A stretch of 64,000 bases of DNA, taken from the NCBI GenBank assembly GCA_007258455.2, contig VDFB02373365.1, forward strand, positions 217,181,765 through 217,245,764. The letters run 5' to 3'. The DNA is from Sequoia sempervirens (Eukaryota > Streptophyta > Pinopsida > Cupressales > Cupressaceae). Below, one piece after another: positions 1-12,035 of this stretch; the first letter of the stretch is position 1; each line of letters starts with the position of its first letter. The notes beneath the pieces are model-generated. The model made no database searches and was not told the DNA's origin. It worked only from the letters and a program-made list of their open reading frames with translations. Both the position numbers and the translations under genes were made by a program.

Positions 1-2
1 AA

Positions 3-383
3 ATACTCCATAGATATAATGAGTCAATCAATTGGCATGAGGAGTTTTGTGTTAAGATTAAAGTTGAGCTCAATTAATTCAACCAACCATTGAATATATC
101 ATTTCCCATGTGTTTAGATAATGAAGGAGAACTTAAAGGACAAGACCATTGGAAGGATGAATTGGCTCAGATACTACCATGGGCACTTGAGATAGTTAAT
201 GGCGAAGAGAGGGAATTAGATAATACTCATAAGTAGCTCAAGGGAATAATATATATGGAGAAAAATATGATGGATTATATGTTAAATATTGACACTCACA
301 TTAGAGAGGATTATATTGGGCACTTGTCAAAAAGGAACCTGTTCATCACTAGAATTGGAGTGGCTCTGGGTGTGGAGAAATAA
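3..383 (+). pseudogene. Decayed coding remnant, unknown protein
   Basis: One frame from the window edge stays open except for two internal stops. It has protein-like composition, with charged and aromatic stretches such as WHEEFCVKIK and QDHWKDELAQILPW. I do not recognise the family. It lies upstream of the Met-primed gypsy gag and could belong to an older element cut by it. It is called a remnant because an open frame of this length with clustered stops is unlikely to be chance alone, but the support is weak. Confidence 0.25.
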
Positions 384-1746
384 GTTTTGAGTTGAGGTCT
401 GGAAGATGATCAAGCACTTCATCATGGAGAGGATAAATTTTCTAGATCTTGAGAGTTCACAAGTTCTCTATGATGAATAATGGATTACGTGCTACTATAT
501 GTTGCTATTTTATCAATCAATTTCTTTATGCTTAAAAATTACAGCTAGCTAAGGTTATGAACATACATACCTTTTTGTCACGGGTCTATAGCTTGTCGCT
601 TCCCATATAAAAAGGGAAACCAAGACCCATTTTTTATCATCATCATCATTAGTAATAGATAGGTTCATTCACTAGTATAGCATATTCCACTCATCCATTT
701 CCATATTTTAAACTTTTTCTATAAATGTATATCTTTTGAAGCAATATAATGGAGAAGATTGTTCATAAATGGTGATCTATTTTTAGTGTTCAAATGTTGT
801 GTTAATATACATTTTTATATGTTTCTATGTTGTCTCCAAAGTGGTTTTCCTTAATTATTCAAATTTATACAATTTTTCAGGACACAGTGATGTAGAAGCA
901 TCTAGCGGTGCAGGGAAATCTTGCATCACCCCAAAAAAAATGTGTTCTATATTTTATGTTGTTGTTTTCAATCCCATGATGGATCTTAAGGGGTATAAGA
1001 CTATTAGGCATCAAAAATAGCAAAAAATGGGCACTTACTATTTTTAGTAAGTTAGCCAAAATGGGCTTGTATGGACATGAAAATTTACACCAAGGTGCAG
1101 AGATGAAAAATATTTCTAGTTGTGAAAGAATCACCTCAATAACCTGCATGGTTTGGGGGAAATTAAAGTTTCCGTCCTGAGAAATTTCTCCAATGCAGCT
1201 TCAAATTCATATAGAAAAATTTAGAGGCCCTAAAAGAGCTCAAAAGTTGGTCGAACTGGCCTATGGTGACTTCATGTGTTGTAGAGCTCGTTGAGAGATT
1301 TCCAATGATATGCAATAATAGCAAATCAGAAACCCAGATCAAAATTTATTGCCCTGGAAAGTTGGTCCTCTAAAAAGTGAATTTCATAAAAAAATCTTCC
1401 TAGGCCAGAAATCAAATGGTGGGACTTTTGGCACCAAAACAAAAAGGGGAAATTTATACTTTCTAGAACATTCTAGGGCAGTTATTGGGGAAAATAAAAA
1501 TGGTTAAATGGGGGTTGTAGGAGGTAGCCTGATAGTACAAATTGTGGCTTTGAATGGTAGATTTTATTTTCAAAGTTGATTTTGTTGTAATGAATCAAGC
1601 CCATGAGGTTGTAGCATGTAAGCTTTGAATCTATAATTTCATTTTCTCAAAATAATTGAAAGTTAGTCATTTTTCTATCTCACATCTTTTGTGTTGATAT
1701 TTGTTGTTGTGATTTCTATGGGTTTTGGGTGGTGTGGCCCTCATCA
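384..1746 (+). repeat. Putative 5' LTR/leader of the Met-primed gypsy element; otherwise no gene seen
   Basis: No convincing coding sequence is present. The stretch ends in TCATCA two bases before a primer-binding site, as an LTR should. A TATA-like word (TATAAAAAG, 606-614) is followed by a TCATCATCATCAT run. The second LTR is not in the window, so the left boundary cannot be set. The LTR reading rests on position only. Confidence 0.35.
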
Positions 1747-1748
1747 AT

Positions 1749-1762
1749 TGGTATCAAATCCA
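1749..1762 (+). other. Primer-binding site, tRNA-iMet type
   Basis: TGGTATCAAATCCA resembles the plant initiator-Met PBS (TGGTATCAGAGC...), with two differences in the core. It lies 91 bp before the gag start and right after a CA-ending stretch, the expected place for minus-strand DNA priming. Confidence 0.6.
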
Positions 1763-1839
1763 GGTTTTCTTGATCCTGTAACAGAGTGTCGAACATGAGG
1801 TAGTTGTAGTAGGACCTGTGAGTGTGGGTTGAGTTTAAG

Positions 1840-2880
1840 ATGCCTCCAAGACTTGCTCAGTATGACAGATGTAGAGGTCGAGTTGGAGGAAGAGATCCAC
1901 CTAGAGATGAAATTAGAGCCCTTAGAAGGAAATTAGAAACCTTGCAACTAGAGGTTCGAAGAAGAGATGTGCAACGAGACAGAGATGATAGTGAAAATGA
2001 AACAAAAGAGGAAATGGAAGAGGAAGAGAAGCATCCAATGGATTTTGGAGAAAGAAGATTGTTGCAAGCGATCTCAAGCATTGGATAGAGACCTAAAATG
2101 GAGGTTTCAACTTTTAGTGGAAATCTGAATCAATAAGAATTGATTGATTGGATCAATGACATGAAGGAATTTTTCAAGTTTGAGGAGATTGAAGATCCTC
2201 ACAAAGTGAGGTTTACAAAGAAAAAATTGAAAGGTCACACTAGTATATGGTGGAAAGAGGTCCAGTTAGAAAGAGGAAGACAAGGGAAAGATAAAATTTC
2301 CAGATGGGACAAGATGGTGTCAAAATTGAAGAAACAATTTATTCCAGACTATTATGAATCAGAGTTGCTCAAGAAGATGTAGAGCTTGAGGCAAGGGACA
2401 AGGATCGTGAAAGAATATACAGAGGAATTTCACAAGGTCCTGATTCAGACAAGACATTCTAAGGTGAATAAGGAGAAAGTTGTTTGTTATATTAATGGGT
2501 TGAAGCCAAGCATATAAGAAGAATTGACACTAGTAAGAATGACCACCATTGAGGATGCTTATTCATTTTCTCTAAAGGTTAAAGAATGACTGAACAAGAG
2601 GTTTCAAAAAAAATAATGAGGTGAAGGTTGTCGAGGAAAGACCAGTGTATAGCCATATGGAGGTCAAAATGAAAATCAAAAGAAGGGTGAAGGCTCTAGT
2701 AGCAGCTAGAACAAGAAAGGAGATAACACCTACCATCCTCATGATCAGAATAATGAAGCAAAGAGGAAGGGGAAGATTTGGATGAGGACCAGGAAGAGGA
2801 GGCTTATGTGGAATCTATTTCCAATGTGGAGAAGAAGGAAATAGAGCCTATGAGTCTCCTCAACATCAAGGAAGGAAAAA
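1840..2880 (+). pseudogene. gag: Ty3/gypsy gag, decayed
   Basis: This is the capsid/nucleocapsid protein of a Met-primed Ty3/gypsy element. It starts at MPPRLAQYD, then has an Arg/Glu-rich coil (residues about 20-75). The retrotrans_gag core follows with F-x-G-N...LIDWINDMKEFF, TSIWWKEVQLERGR and LKKQFIPDYYE. Near 2810-2860 a degenerate CCHC knuckle reads FQCGEEGNRAYESP, with the first and last Cys lost. In-frame stops fall at 2086, 2135, 2380 and 2515, and the reading frame drifts after about 2590. The family is a confident call, and the copy is clearly dead. Confidence 0.8.
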
Positions 2881-3037
2881 TAAAAGACCTAAGGGTAATG
2901 CACTAGTTGCACATGTTGATGAAGATGTTGAGTCTTCACATTCTAAGGATGTAGAAAGAGGAGAGGTTCTTGTTACTAGAAGAGCCTTGCTGAATGAGGA
3001 GAATGAGCCAACTCAAAGGAATAATTTTTTTTGCACA

Positions 3038-3097
3038 AGATGTAAGTGTGAAGGTAAAGTTTACAATGTTATTATTAATGGAGGTATTACTGATAAC
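3038..3097 (+). pseudogene. Start of gypsy aspartic protease, truncated
   Basis: RCKCEGKVYNVIINGGITDN matches the N-terminal strand and active-site turn of plant gypsy protease, with Asp replaced by Asn (NGG for DGG or DSG). It follows the gag frame and stops at the junction with the 3' LTR of element A. The rest of this pol is absent from the window, so the element was cut or rearranged here. Confidence 0.6.
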
Positions 3098-6000
3098 CAA
3101 CAAACAAATTCAAAAAATGTGTTTGATAACTCCCTGCACTTCAGGCTCCACTAACCTAAGCAGGTATACCTTTATAATGAAGCAGATTAGAAGAATGTAT
3201 TATTTGGTTGAATTTACTAATCTATCCATAGTGGAAAATGGTATAGGATAGATGAAAACCTATTGACTAATCTACTTCTAATGTGACAACTAGTAATTTA
3301 TGATATGAAATTGAATAAGTAATGTATGAATGGGATGGACTAGTGCACTGTTGGGTGTGCAAAGTCAATGTAGTTCTATAACTGGTGGTAGATTTTAGTT
3401 TTAACTCTGATTGTTTGGCACTTTAATTTTCCTGTACTTTGTATAAATGTGCAAGGATGTGACTAACAAGATATTCTTACTAATCTAATTGACCCTACCA
3501 AGTTATTGTGATCTCTTAAAAGGATTTTTAATCCCTCTCTGAAGGAACCAATCAACAGAATCACACAATATCAACAAATGTGTACTTATAATAGGATAGC
3601 ATCAATCTAGAGATACCATGACAATCATATCAAATACCTAACTCTTCTTTATTGATCCAATTGTTACCCCAAAGTTACCGTAGTCAAATAAAAGGATTTA
3701 ATTCTTTAACAAAAATTGATTAATTTGACCACACAACAACAAAATATGTGTTTTGATGAAATTGAAACATCAACTTGGATATACAACTCCAAATAACATA
3801 GAAGTAGCAATATGGATAAATTTAAGTAATTGATTTAGATCAACAAACAAAAGATACCAATATTGCACCACATTGAGTTAAAGATCTTTCATTGATCTCA
3901 GCCAAAATTTATACATGCATCAAGGTCCATTCAATATAACTTATATGAAAAACATTCTGAAAATGCTTTTACTATATCTCCTATTTCCTCTCTATTTTCT
4001 CTTAGCATCCTATCACTATATTTCCATCACATATATCATTAATTTAAAGAGGACATTCCCCTTCATAAATGTCTTTTGAGTTTAACAACAATTAAACATA
4101 ATTAATTAGGCTCTAGTTAGCAATAAATGTACTTTTGTCAAGTGATCCAAATAATCCTATCTTGAATGGGTGTCAACATCGTCTGACACATTCTTGGCTG
4201 CTATCTCCATGATCACCATATTTTCCATCTGCTCACATGCCTCATCCAACACTGAGACCTTTCTTGTGGCCGCTTCTAGTGCTCTATGTAATTTTAACCT
4301 ACATTGTTCAATCCATTCAGTCCTATCTTTTAACTTTCCATCATTTTCAAACAATGCAGGTATCCCTTCCTTGGTAGCATCAGTGAACTCTTTTGTGTCT
4401 GCTTGAAGTTCCTTATAGTATCCATGGTGTTTCCTCATAAGGTCATTTGCAGTTGTGATGGCTCCCCTATCAGAAGTTCTCTTCTTTTGAACTTCCTAAA
4501 TTTTTTCTTGAATTTTGTCACTGATCCTTTTGTGCTCCTGAATTGTACCATAAATATTTAAATGAGTTCCCTAGAACTTTCTCATCCAAACCATTAAATT
4601 GTCATTCCTTTTCTTGAATATTGTAGAAAGTGTATCAAATTTGGCTTGAGCATATATACCTGATTCTTCCCTCTTGTCTTTTGTCTGGGAACTTTCTCCT
4701 TGAGTCAATAACCTTGTATCCTTGACCATGTCCTTTAGAAAATAATTCTCCTTAAGAATCTTCTCATTGCTCATTTTTTACATATCCCTTTCTTTGATCA
4801 ACATTTTAATTTGTGCTTTATTCAATTTGGAAACATAGATGCCAATATCAATAGTTGCAACTGGGTCAACTTCTCCAACCTTCAATGTGATCACATTGGC
4901 AAATGCCTTTTCTATGTCAATTATCACTAATTTCCTGTATGGAGGATATAAAGCCCAAATCATGAGAGAATTTTCATCAATGTTATACTTTGTCCCTTTG
5001 TACACTTATGTAACTCCTTTTGGGCTTAACTTGTGTGTTGCACTATTATTGTGTAAAACACTGTCAAAGACAAGAGTTGAATTCAAATCCAAACTAGGGA
5101 ATATCATAACACCAAATTCTTCTAGAAAACTCCTTCCATTTTTTAGAGTCATGTTTCTCATTTCATTGTCCACATCTGACTTCAAGGTATGCAATAGTTG
5201 TGCAACATTGCTAGGAGTAATATCTGCAATAGACTCCCTAATTTATTTCCCCTTTTGCTTCTACAAAATAACCTAAATTCAGAAGACTTGATAAACTCAT
5301 ATCATAAACAAAAGATCTATAGGATAATTTCCTTACATCTGCATCAAACACTTCCTAAACCTATTGCTCTTTGTTTGGAGGTTGATACTTCTCAATTCTT
5401 AATTTAGGAATCTTTTCAGTTGGAACATGAGGTTCTCATTCATCAGATGACTCTTCACCAGAGGTTAGCATTTTTTCCTCCTCTATTATCTTCTTGTTGT
5501 ATTCATCAATGCCCAATTCTTCATTACTCTCTTCCATATTTCTGATTATGTCATCATGTGGGTAAGTTATATGAGTATATCTGCCCAATTTTACCTTCTT
5601 TCTAGCAAAATAAATGTAACCTTTAGGGTCAAACCCTTTTCTTGGTGTTGATTTCTTTAAATTGAACTAAAATAATTTATTTAAAATAAAATCATATCCC
5701 TCCTTAGACAAGACAATGAAATCTCCAAAACATAGTGTACTTGGCATGAATGATTGTTTCTCAAAAGAATTCAAATTCATAACACTAGGGTAATCCAATT
5801 GTCTAACAATTTCCAAATATGCAATTCTATCCAATACTATTTTTGGTAGAAGGAAAGTTGTGTCTTCAAATCCATACACCCTAATCATTATAGCATCAAC
5901 ATAACAATACCAATCACCCCAATTGTGACCAACAGTGGCTGATCCATTGAAATATTTTGGTCTCAGAAATCTCTTAATTTCATTAGTTAAAGAATGATCA

Positions 6001-8324
6001 CATGGATTATTGAAAAATATGTATAGTATTTTGACAAAACGTTCCTCAAAATGCACATAAATAGAACTCAAAAATCTACTATCCCATATGGCAATCCACA
6101 ACTGTATTGGCAGTAGCTACCCTTCTTTTTCCAACTATGTTATTCTCAATTCTTTTGGCCACAACCCTAACTCTTGCCCATAGTAAAATTCCATATGCAT
6201 GAAAAGGAAGTAGTGTTTGAAATACATTATAGGAGCATTGTTCATGGTGGATATTAATTTTGAATCAATCTCCTTGCAAATATGTGAGGCATAATCAAAA
6301 GGCCTTGGATTGTGAGATTGTAAATCTACAAAAATTACCATTGTCCCTATTGACATCAACTCAGGGACCTCGGTTCCCATTACTTTCCCTACTAAGAGGT
6401 AGGTATATTTCATGTATGGCTCAAACAAATCAACATGGAAATGAGGTCCATCCCCATCTTCAAGTGGTACTAAATTCCCATCATTTCTGGGTCTATGCAA
6501 TGGAAATCTCCAACCTTTATAAGTAGTGTCCATTCTCCCATACTCCTTCTCTAAACCCTCATGTATTATGGGCTCATAAAAGGTATTATCTAGGTTGAAC
6601 ACTTCACAAAGAGCAGTTTTTGACAAATGTATAAAGGGATTTCCTTCCAGGTTGCATATGGCTTTCAAATCAAGGTTATATTGTTTGGCCAAAAGTTTCA
6701 CCAGTTCCACATTCACAAACACATTTGGAATGACCAATTTTCCCAAATTGTAATTCCAGTGGTTGCACACTGGTTGAAACTGATTACTCCTATGGTAGTG
6801 GAACATGAATAGTTCATAGCCTCTAACAAGGGTCCATGCATCTCCTATGTGTCTACATCTATCCTCAAATTTCTCTACATCAGCCCTTAACTATGCAGAA
6901 CTTCTAGCCTTTGGCCCAAGACCAAGCAATTGGTCAATGAGGTCTTGGTTTAGTTTCCTCCCCTTTGTTTTAGGTTCCTCACCAGTTTCAATTCTCTATT
7001 TTTTACCTTTTGGCTAACTACTTTCACTTTTTTTTCTACCCTTTTTCTTCTCAGAGCTTGACCTTTCCATATTTCAATATAACATAATTGAATTAGAATT
7101 TCAACTACAAAGAGACTTTGTGAACTTACTTTTGAATCTCTATCCGCATTGAAATTTTGTCTTTCGTTCGATCTTTCGTTCGTCTCACTGCAAATTCTGA
7201 GAATCCATTTTTTTATTCCCCTCTCAATCAAAATATATGTACATAATTCACATTCGTGCGGCCATTAATTTATATCTCTGTGAATGAATGAAATTGTTTT
7301 TTTGAATTTCAAAATGTTAGAATGACAAGATTGTATCGGTGAGACTCCTTTGGTTCTTGGCTGATCTGTGTATCCATCTTGGCACCACCCTTATTTTATA
7401 TTTTTTCATTTGATTGCCAAGACATAACTGAATGCCTTTTTTGATGAGGAGTGACCTTTGATTTATCCTCCTTGGTAGGACTGAGTGATTATTCTACCGA
7501 TGCTACACGAATGACCCATTTCTTGTTTTCCAACACATAATACTTTGGGGAGATCATTATGAAGTTACCTCGATTTAAAATTGACTTGGATCATTAGAAT
7601 CCCTTTGCCATCATCGGCCAATGTTACTCCAAAGAATATTGATCCCTTTGTATTATCATTGGTATGACAAAAACCATCACTAAGAGAATGAAATGTTTCT
7701 CCGATACAATTTGGTATTTATGATCTATCTACTACTTCTTTCATTTGGATGGGTCAACAAGAATCTCCCTGAAATCACCTTGGTCAGTGTAACTAGTATG
7801 GTTGGTGACATCTATGTGATTCATTCTGATTGCATAAGTCTTCCTGATAGTTTTTCTTTTGTCCCATCAACAAGAAAAATTGTGTCTTGTTGATGCACTT
7901 TCCATCAGTGTGAGTTAAAATATTGGCCTGACTTGGAAACTTCCCTTTGACTGCTTTGTTCTTGACGATAAATTTCATCGGTAAGATGACAAGCATTGAC
8001 TTACCGATTATGAATTCTCCATGACCTCTCATTGGTGTAACTCGGTTCACTCCTTGCCGATATGTAGAAGATGCTCAAGATGAGAAGCTATGATCTATTG
8101 ATCTGAAAGACTTGCCTTGATCTTGCTGATATAGACCATTAGTTTGAAACTCTTGTTCAATGATGTCCAGAGGAATGCTCATGTATCCAAGGCTAAAATG
8201 GTGGAATTATTGGTGAACATGGATGGATCTTGTCACACAAATACTAACAATTTATAGTACTTATGAAATTATGGTGTGGGAACTTCTTGGGCTAGAAAAA
8301 TGCAATATTTTTATAGTTCCAATA
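3098..8324 (-). repeat. 3' LTR of element A
   Basis: A direct repeat of 16727-21968, shared from GTGTTTGATAAC at the low end to TATAGTTCCAATA at the high end. About 95 bp at the LTR's 3' terminus, present in the 5' copy (16632-16726), are missing or unrecognisable here. Positions 7320-8160 form a U3-like zone full of CG words (for example ATCGGTGAGACTC and TTACCGAT). Positions 4157-7070 hold the LTR-borne ORF, and 3116-4150 is the R/U5-like AT-rich end. Confidence 0.85.
4157..7070 (-). pseudogene. LTR-borne ORF of element A, copy in 3' LTR
   Basis: A conserved ORF of about 966 codons inside the LTR, on the coding strand of element A, with its ATG at 7070 and TAG at 4157. The N-terminus is short, Ser/Lys-rich and basic. 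A globular region includes YGRMDTTYKGWRFPLHRPRN and GDGPHFHVDLFEPYMKYTYL. A middle region includes WDSRFLSS, KRFLRPKYF and HNWGDWYCY. The C-terminus is Glu/Lys-rich and probably coiled coil (LKLHRALEAATRKVSVLDEA). This copy has several stops and one frameshift between 5667 and 5194. I recognise no known domain: it has no CCHC knuckle, DDE, YxDD or protease motif. The protein-level match to the second copy supports real coding ancestry. Confidence 0.65.
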
Positions 8325-8470
8325 GTGGCTCCATCTAGGGATGTATACCCCTTGTGGGTATAGCAAGAATCCATGTTTCTGGGAGAGCAAACCAAGTGTC
8401 TTATGATGAATGGAAATGGAGGAAATTCAAGAATGGTGGGAGATGGAGATGATATGAAGTCCTACACTAC

Positions 8471-8600
8471 TGTGCATGGAAAATAATTTATTTTAAGAAG
8501 GTTCAAGAATTTTCCATGCACTAGCAATCCTTGAACTTCCCCTAGACTACTGTGCATGGAAGATTTAAGAAAAGAAGTGCTTCAGAAATTTCCCATGCAC
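8471..8600 (-). other. Tandem pair of TGCATGG/CCATGCA hairpins in 3' UTR of A
   Basis: Two consecutive inverted repeats. In the first, GTGCATGGAAAA pairs with TTTTCCATGCAC (8472-8521). In the second, GTGCATGGAA pairs with TTCCCATGCAC (8552-8600). They lie between the INT end and the 3' LTR. Each is followed in element sense by an AGTAGT-like tail, and the pair looks like a duplication of roughly 79 bp. Element C has the same structure in the same place (39297-39346). Confidence 0.65.
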
Positions 8601-8639
8601 TGGAAATTCCTATTCTTCTCTTGACATGTTCTGAAGATA

Positions 8640-9790
8640 ATATGAGTCTTTACTAGCTTTGCCAATAATGGAAAATGGTGAAGAGTCCTTGCTTTCATTT
8701 TTCTTGACTCCTTGCATTCCACATGATAACCATGTCATTTATCTCAAATTTCCTACTTTTTTCCTTCTTATCATACATATATTTCATCTTCAACTGCTTC
8801 TTCATATTGTGTTGTTGGGCCTGGTTCCTAGCCTCATCAAGCTCCATTAATTATTCTATTCTTTCTTCCATAGGCTTAGGAATGTCTAGATCTTCTTGCA
8901 AGATGAACTTACAAACTGGTAGTAAATTATGCAAAGGAAACCTAGCTTGAGTCCCATATACAAGCTCAAAAAGGTAAATTTCCAATGGCCTTCTTTACAA
9001 TAATTCTATCTGCCCAAAAAGCCAGTCTAAACTTGGAATCCTAGGCCTTTTTATTATTATCCAACATTTTCTTTATGATCTTCAAGATGATTTTGTTACT
9101 GGATTCAGCTCGACCATTTCCCTATGGATGATATGGGGAAGAGTAGGATATTACTATTCCATAAGATTGAAAAAACCCCTTGAATTCATCTGATTTGAAT
9201 CACATCCCATTATCAGTTATGATCCTTGTGGGCACTCCAAACCTAGTGATGATATTCTCTAATAGGAAATTTGTTACCACTTTGCGAGTCACATGTTTAG
9301 TTGGCACAAATTCCACCCATTTTGTAAAGTAATATGTGGCTACTAATATCCATCTATTCCCTCTACTATATTTCTCTACAATCTCTCCTATGAAATCAAT
9401 TCCCCATTGGTGGAATGGAGCTTCAACCTATAGAGGTCTCAAAGGTAATGCCCTTTGATACTTTAACTTCCCAGAAAATTTCTGACATGCTTCACATTTT
9501 TTGGTGTAATTATAAGCATCATTGAAAACTATAGGCCAATAGTAGCCCACCCTTAACACCTTATGTGTAGTCATTTTTCCTAAAAAATTCCCTCCACACA
9601 CTCCTTCATGCATTTCTTTGAGGACATTCCTAGCTTGATCTTCATCCAAGCAAAACAATAAGACATCGTCCCTATTCTTCCAATACCAGTCCCCTTTCAT
9701 GAATACATATTTTGAAGCATGCAATTTAAGTGTCCTCTTTTTGTTATCACTAAATCCCTTGGGGAATTTCATGTGCTTGAGATAATACAC
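8640..9790 (-). pseudogene. Integrase of element A
   Basis: Inserts the cDNA into chromosomes. The zinc-binding HHCC domain is intact near 9640-9480, with H..GVCGGNFLGKMTTHK and CEACQKF. It is followed by the core: Asp in QWGIDFIGEI near 9400, Asp in IITDNGM near 9210 and Glu in NGRAESSNK near 9110. The C-terminal part is frayed by stops, and an AFWADRI-type segment near 9020 is still visible. There are many stops after 9428. The type is typical Ty3/gypsy. Confidence 0.8.
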
Positions 9791-9849
9791 AATGTCAGTA
9801 TACCATGGTGTGTGTTTAATACTAGAAACTACATTTTCTTCATCATTTC

Positions 9850-10284
9850 AGTTGCATACTTAAGAAACTTCTATATTTGTCTTTGCCATTAATTTTTCTA
9901 ATCCCTATCCTCTCACTAGCTTGGTGATTTGAAACTCAATTTTAAATTCTTGGATTCTATTTATCCATCTACATTTACGGCCTGAAACCTTTGATTGCAC
10001 AAACACATCTTTCACCGCAACATTGGGAACATAGGCTATCACTTTTGCTCCTACCAAATATGGTCTAAATGCTTTGATAGCCTTTACTAATGCATAGGCC
10101 TATTTATCTACAATATCATATTTTAACTCTGCATTCTAAAGGGATTTACTAAAGAAAGAAATGGGTTGCTCATGTCCTTCATCATTCTTTTGTAACATGA
10201 TCGTTGCAACTGTGTGAAATGAGGCAAATGAAAAGATTTGAAAGGGCTTACTGAAATTAGGTAACTTCAATACTATGGCTTATT
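9850..10284 (-). pseudogene. Retroviral-type RNase H of element A
   Basis: Follows RT directly, as in ordinary gypsy pol. The diagnostic stretch EQPISFFSKSL, then AELKYDIVDK and YALVKAIKAFRPYLVGAKV, is clear. Three in-frame stops interrupt it. This is the second RNase H of the element, the other being at 11660-12035. Confidence 0.75.
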
Positions 10285-11360
10285 TTACTTAATAGATATG
10301 AATGCATCCAAAGCTTTGGTTGTCCAGTCAATCTTTGCACCCTTTTTCAGCATTCTTGATATTGGTTTCACTATTTCAGCAAAGTTTGAGATGAATCTTC
10401 TCACAAAGTTAATATGCCTGAAGAAGGACTGGATAGCTTTAACTGTCTTAGGAATAGGAATTTTATCAATGGCTTCCACCCTCTCTGGATCAATCCTCAC
10501 ACCCTCTTTAGATACTATATGTCCTAATAAATTCCCTTATGTTACTGCAAAATGATATTTTTTAAGGTTTAAAGAAATATCATACTCAATTGCTTTGATG
10601 AAAATATTCTCTAGGTGCTCAACATGGTCTTTTTCCTTCTTTGAGTATGTAGTCAAGTCATCTTGGTACACCACCATTATTACATTGATCAAATCAGCAA
10701 ATGTGATATCCATAGCTCTCTAGAAAGTTTCCCCAACATTTGTTAGTCCAAAGGTCATTCTAACATATACATATGTTCCCCATGGTGTGGTAAAGGTTGT
10801 TTTTTATTTCTCTAACTCCTTGACTTTCACCTAGTTATAGCCTAAAAATCCGTCCATCATAGATAGCAACTCACATCCAGTGACTCTCTGCAACATGGCC
10901 TCCATATTTGGGAGTGGGTAGTTATCTTTAAGAGAAGACACATTCAGATTTATGAAGTCTACATAGAGCCTTATATCTCCATTTTTCTTCTTGAAAGGTA
11001 CCAAATTAGAAACCCAAGATGAATGCCTAATAGGTTTGATGATACCCCCTCCCTAAGCTTCATAAGTTCTTCATGTATTTTAGGTTCTAAAATAGGATTT
11101 ATAGGCCCTTATTTTTTGTCTAAAAGGTTTTTCATCTGGTTTCAATGGGATCCCATGTTGGAACAAATCTTCTCTATATGCTTTAAGATCATCATAAGAC
11201 TGGGAAAAAACATGCTTGTACTTCCTTAATAATGCAATCAACATCCTCCTAATTGTTGGGCTTATCTTCTTCCCAATGTACACTATTTTAAGGGCAAGTT
11301 CAGTTCCAAGGTTAATCTCTTCAACATCCTCCCTTTTGACTGGTGTTTGCTTCATGAGGA
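10285..11360 (-). pseudogene. Reverse transcriptase of element A
   Basis: Copies element RNA into cDNA. It opens with HVFSQSYDDLKAYREDL and HGIPLKPDEKPFRQK (11355-11080). A frayed middle follows, with NLVPFKKKNG-like and SMMDGFLGYN segments. The catalytic box is intact as VYQDDLTTYSK (10657-10668). The thumb is clear in RIDPERVEAIDKIPIPKT and FFRHINFVRRFISNFAEI. Stops and frame changes are scattered through it. The polymerase identity is certain, and the copy is non-functional. Confidence 0.85.
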
Positions 11361-11659
11361 CTTAGTCATTTCCTTCAAACACTCTCTCTAGTGCTATTAG
11401 ACCCTTATGAATCTTTATTTTTTTAAGCTGAACGATCTCCTTTCCAAACATAGTTTGTTTCCCATCCACTTCTTCCACAAATGCATTCAAATCAATCTCT
11501 TGTGCTTCATATTGATCAATACAATGTAGGAATTTGATTATATCAATATCGTCATTGAAAATTTGCCAATTGTAAATATTATCCGGGATGGAAGGTCTTG
11601 TTTTAAGTTCAACTTGTGAAATTCCTACTAAATTGACATCATCTCTTTTCAAAGCTACA
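11361..11659 (-). pseudogene. Linker between extra RNase H and RT of element A
   Basis: An open acidic stretch (DNIYNWQIFNDDIDIIKFLH, EIDLNAFVEEVDGKQTMF) joins the extra RNase H to RT. It has no catalytic motif and looks like the connector expected when an additional domain sits upstream of RT. It continues the frame of the RNase H tail. Confidence 0.55.
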
Positions 11660-12035
11660 TTTTCTAGGAAGTCTACCATCAAGTTCTTGGATCTGTCGAT
11701 CCAATCAATAGAGAAAGCATCAAAAAACTCAATGGTATCCCATACAACATTTCTATTTTGTTTCAGCCTTTTTTTTCTTTGTGGTGTATTTTTATCTTAA
11801 TTGTGAAATGATCAACTCAAAATCCCCAAAAACAGTCAATAATTTGATTTTGTACTTGACAACCATGTTTAATCCAATCAACAATGCCCCATACTCAGCT
11901 ATGTTATTTGTACACTCAAATGTCAACAAGAATGAATATTTGAATGTAGTACCTTCAAGTGAAATGAATACCACTCTCACTCCATTAAATTCTCTACTAC
12001 ATGCTCCATCAAAGTACATTCTCCACACACCATGC
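11660..12035 (-). pseudogene. Extra (archaeal-like) RNase H of element A, upstream of RT
   Basis: A type-I RNase H fold with catalytic Asp in VWRMYFDGACSREFNG, Glu in CTNNIAEYGALLIGLNM and Asp in LTVFGDFELIISQ. The TNNIAEY signature is the one seen in the additional aRNH of Tat-group elements, and element B carries an equivalent at 32705-33140. Here it sits between protease and RT, whereas in B it lies after the ordinary RNase H. A stop falls near 11789 and a frame change follows. Confidence 0.75.

Noticed and set aside
606..614. TATA-like word as a host gene promoter
   Set aside because: No gene follows except retroelement gag. If real, it is an LTR promoter, and it is noted as such.
799..1149. 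Short overlapping ORFs on both strands
   Set aside because: No conservation, no motif, and the position lies in a likely LTR. Consistent with chance in AT-rich DNA.
4839..5276. A 145-codon plus-strand ORF inside the A LTR
   Set aside because: It is antisense to the conserved 966-codon ORF, and its counterpart in the other LTR (18461-18958) is equally a mirror of that ORF. The minus-strand reading is the one with protein-level conservation and in-phase length.
3116..8324. Reading 3116-8324 and 16727-21968 as two insertions of an independent transposon
   Set aside because: The 5' copy abuts a PBS, both ends are TG/CA-like, and the termini and R/U5 match the proven LTR of element C. LTRs are the simpler explanation.
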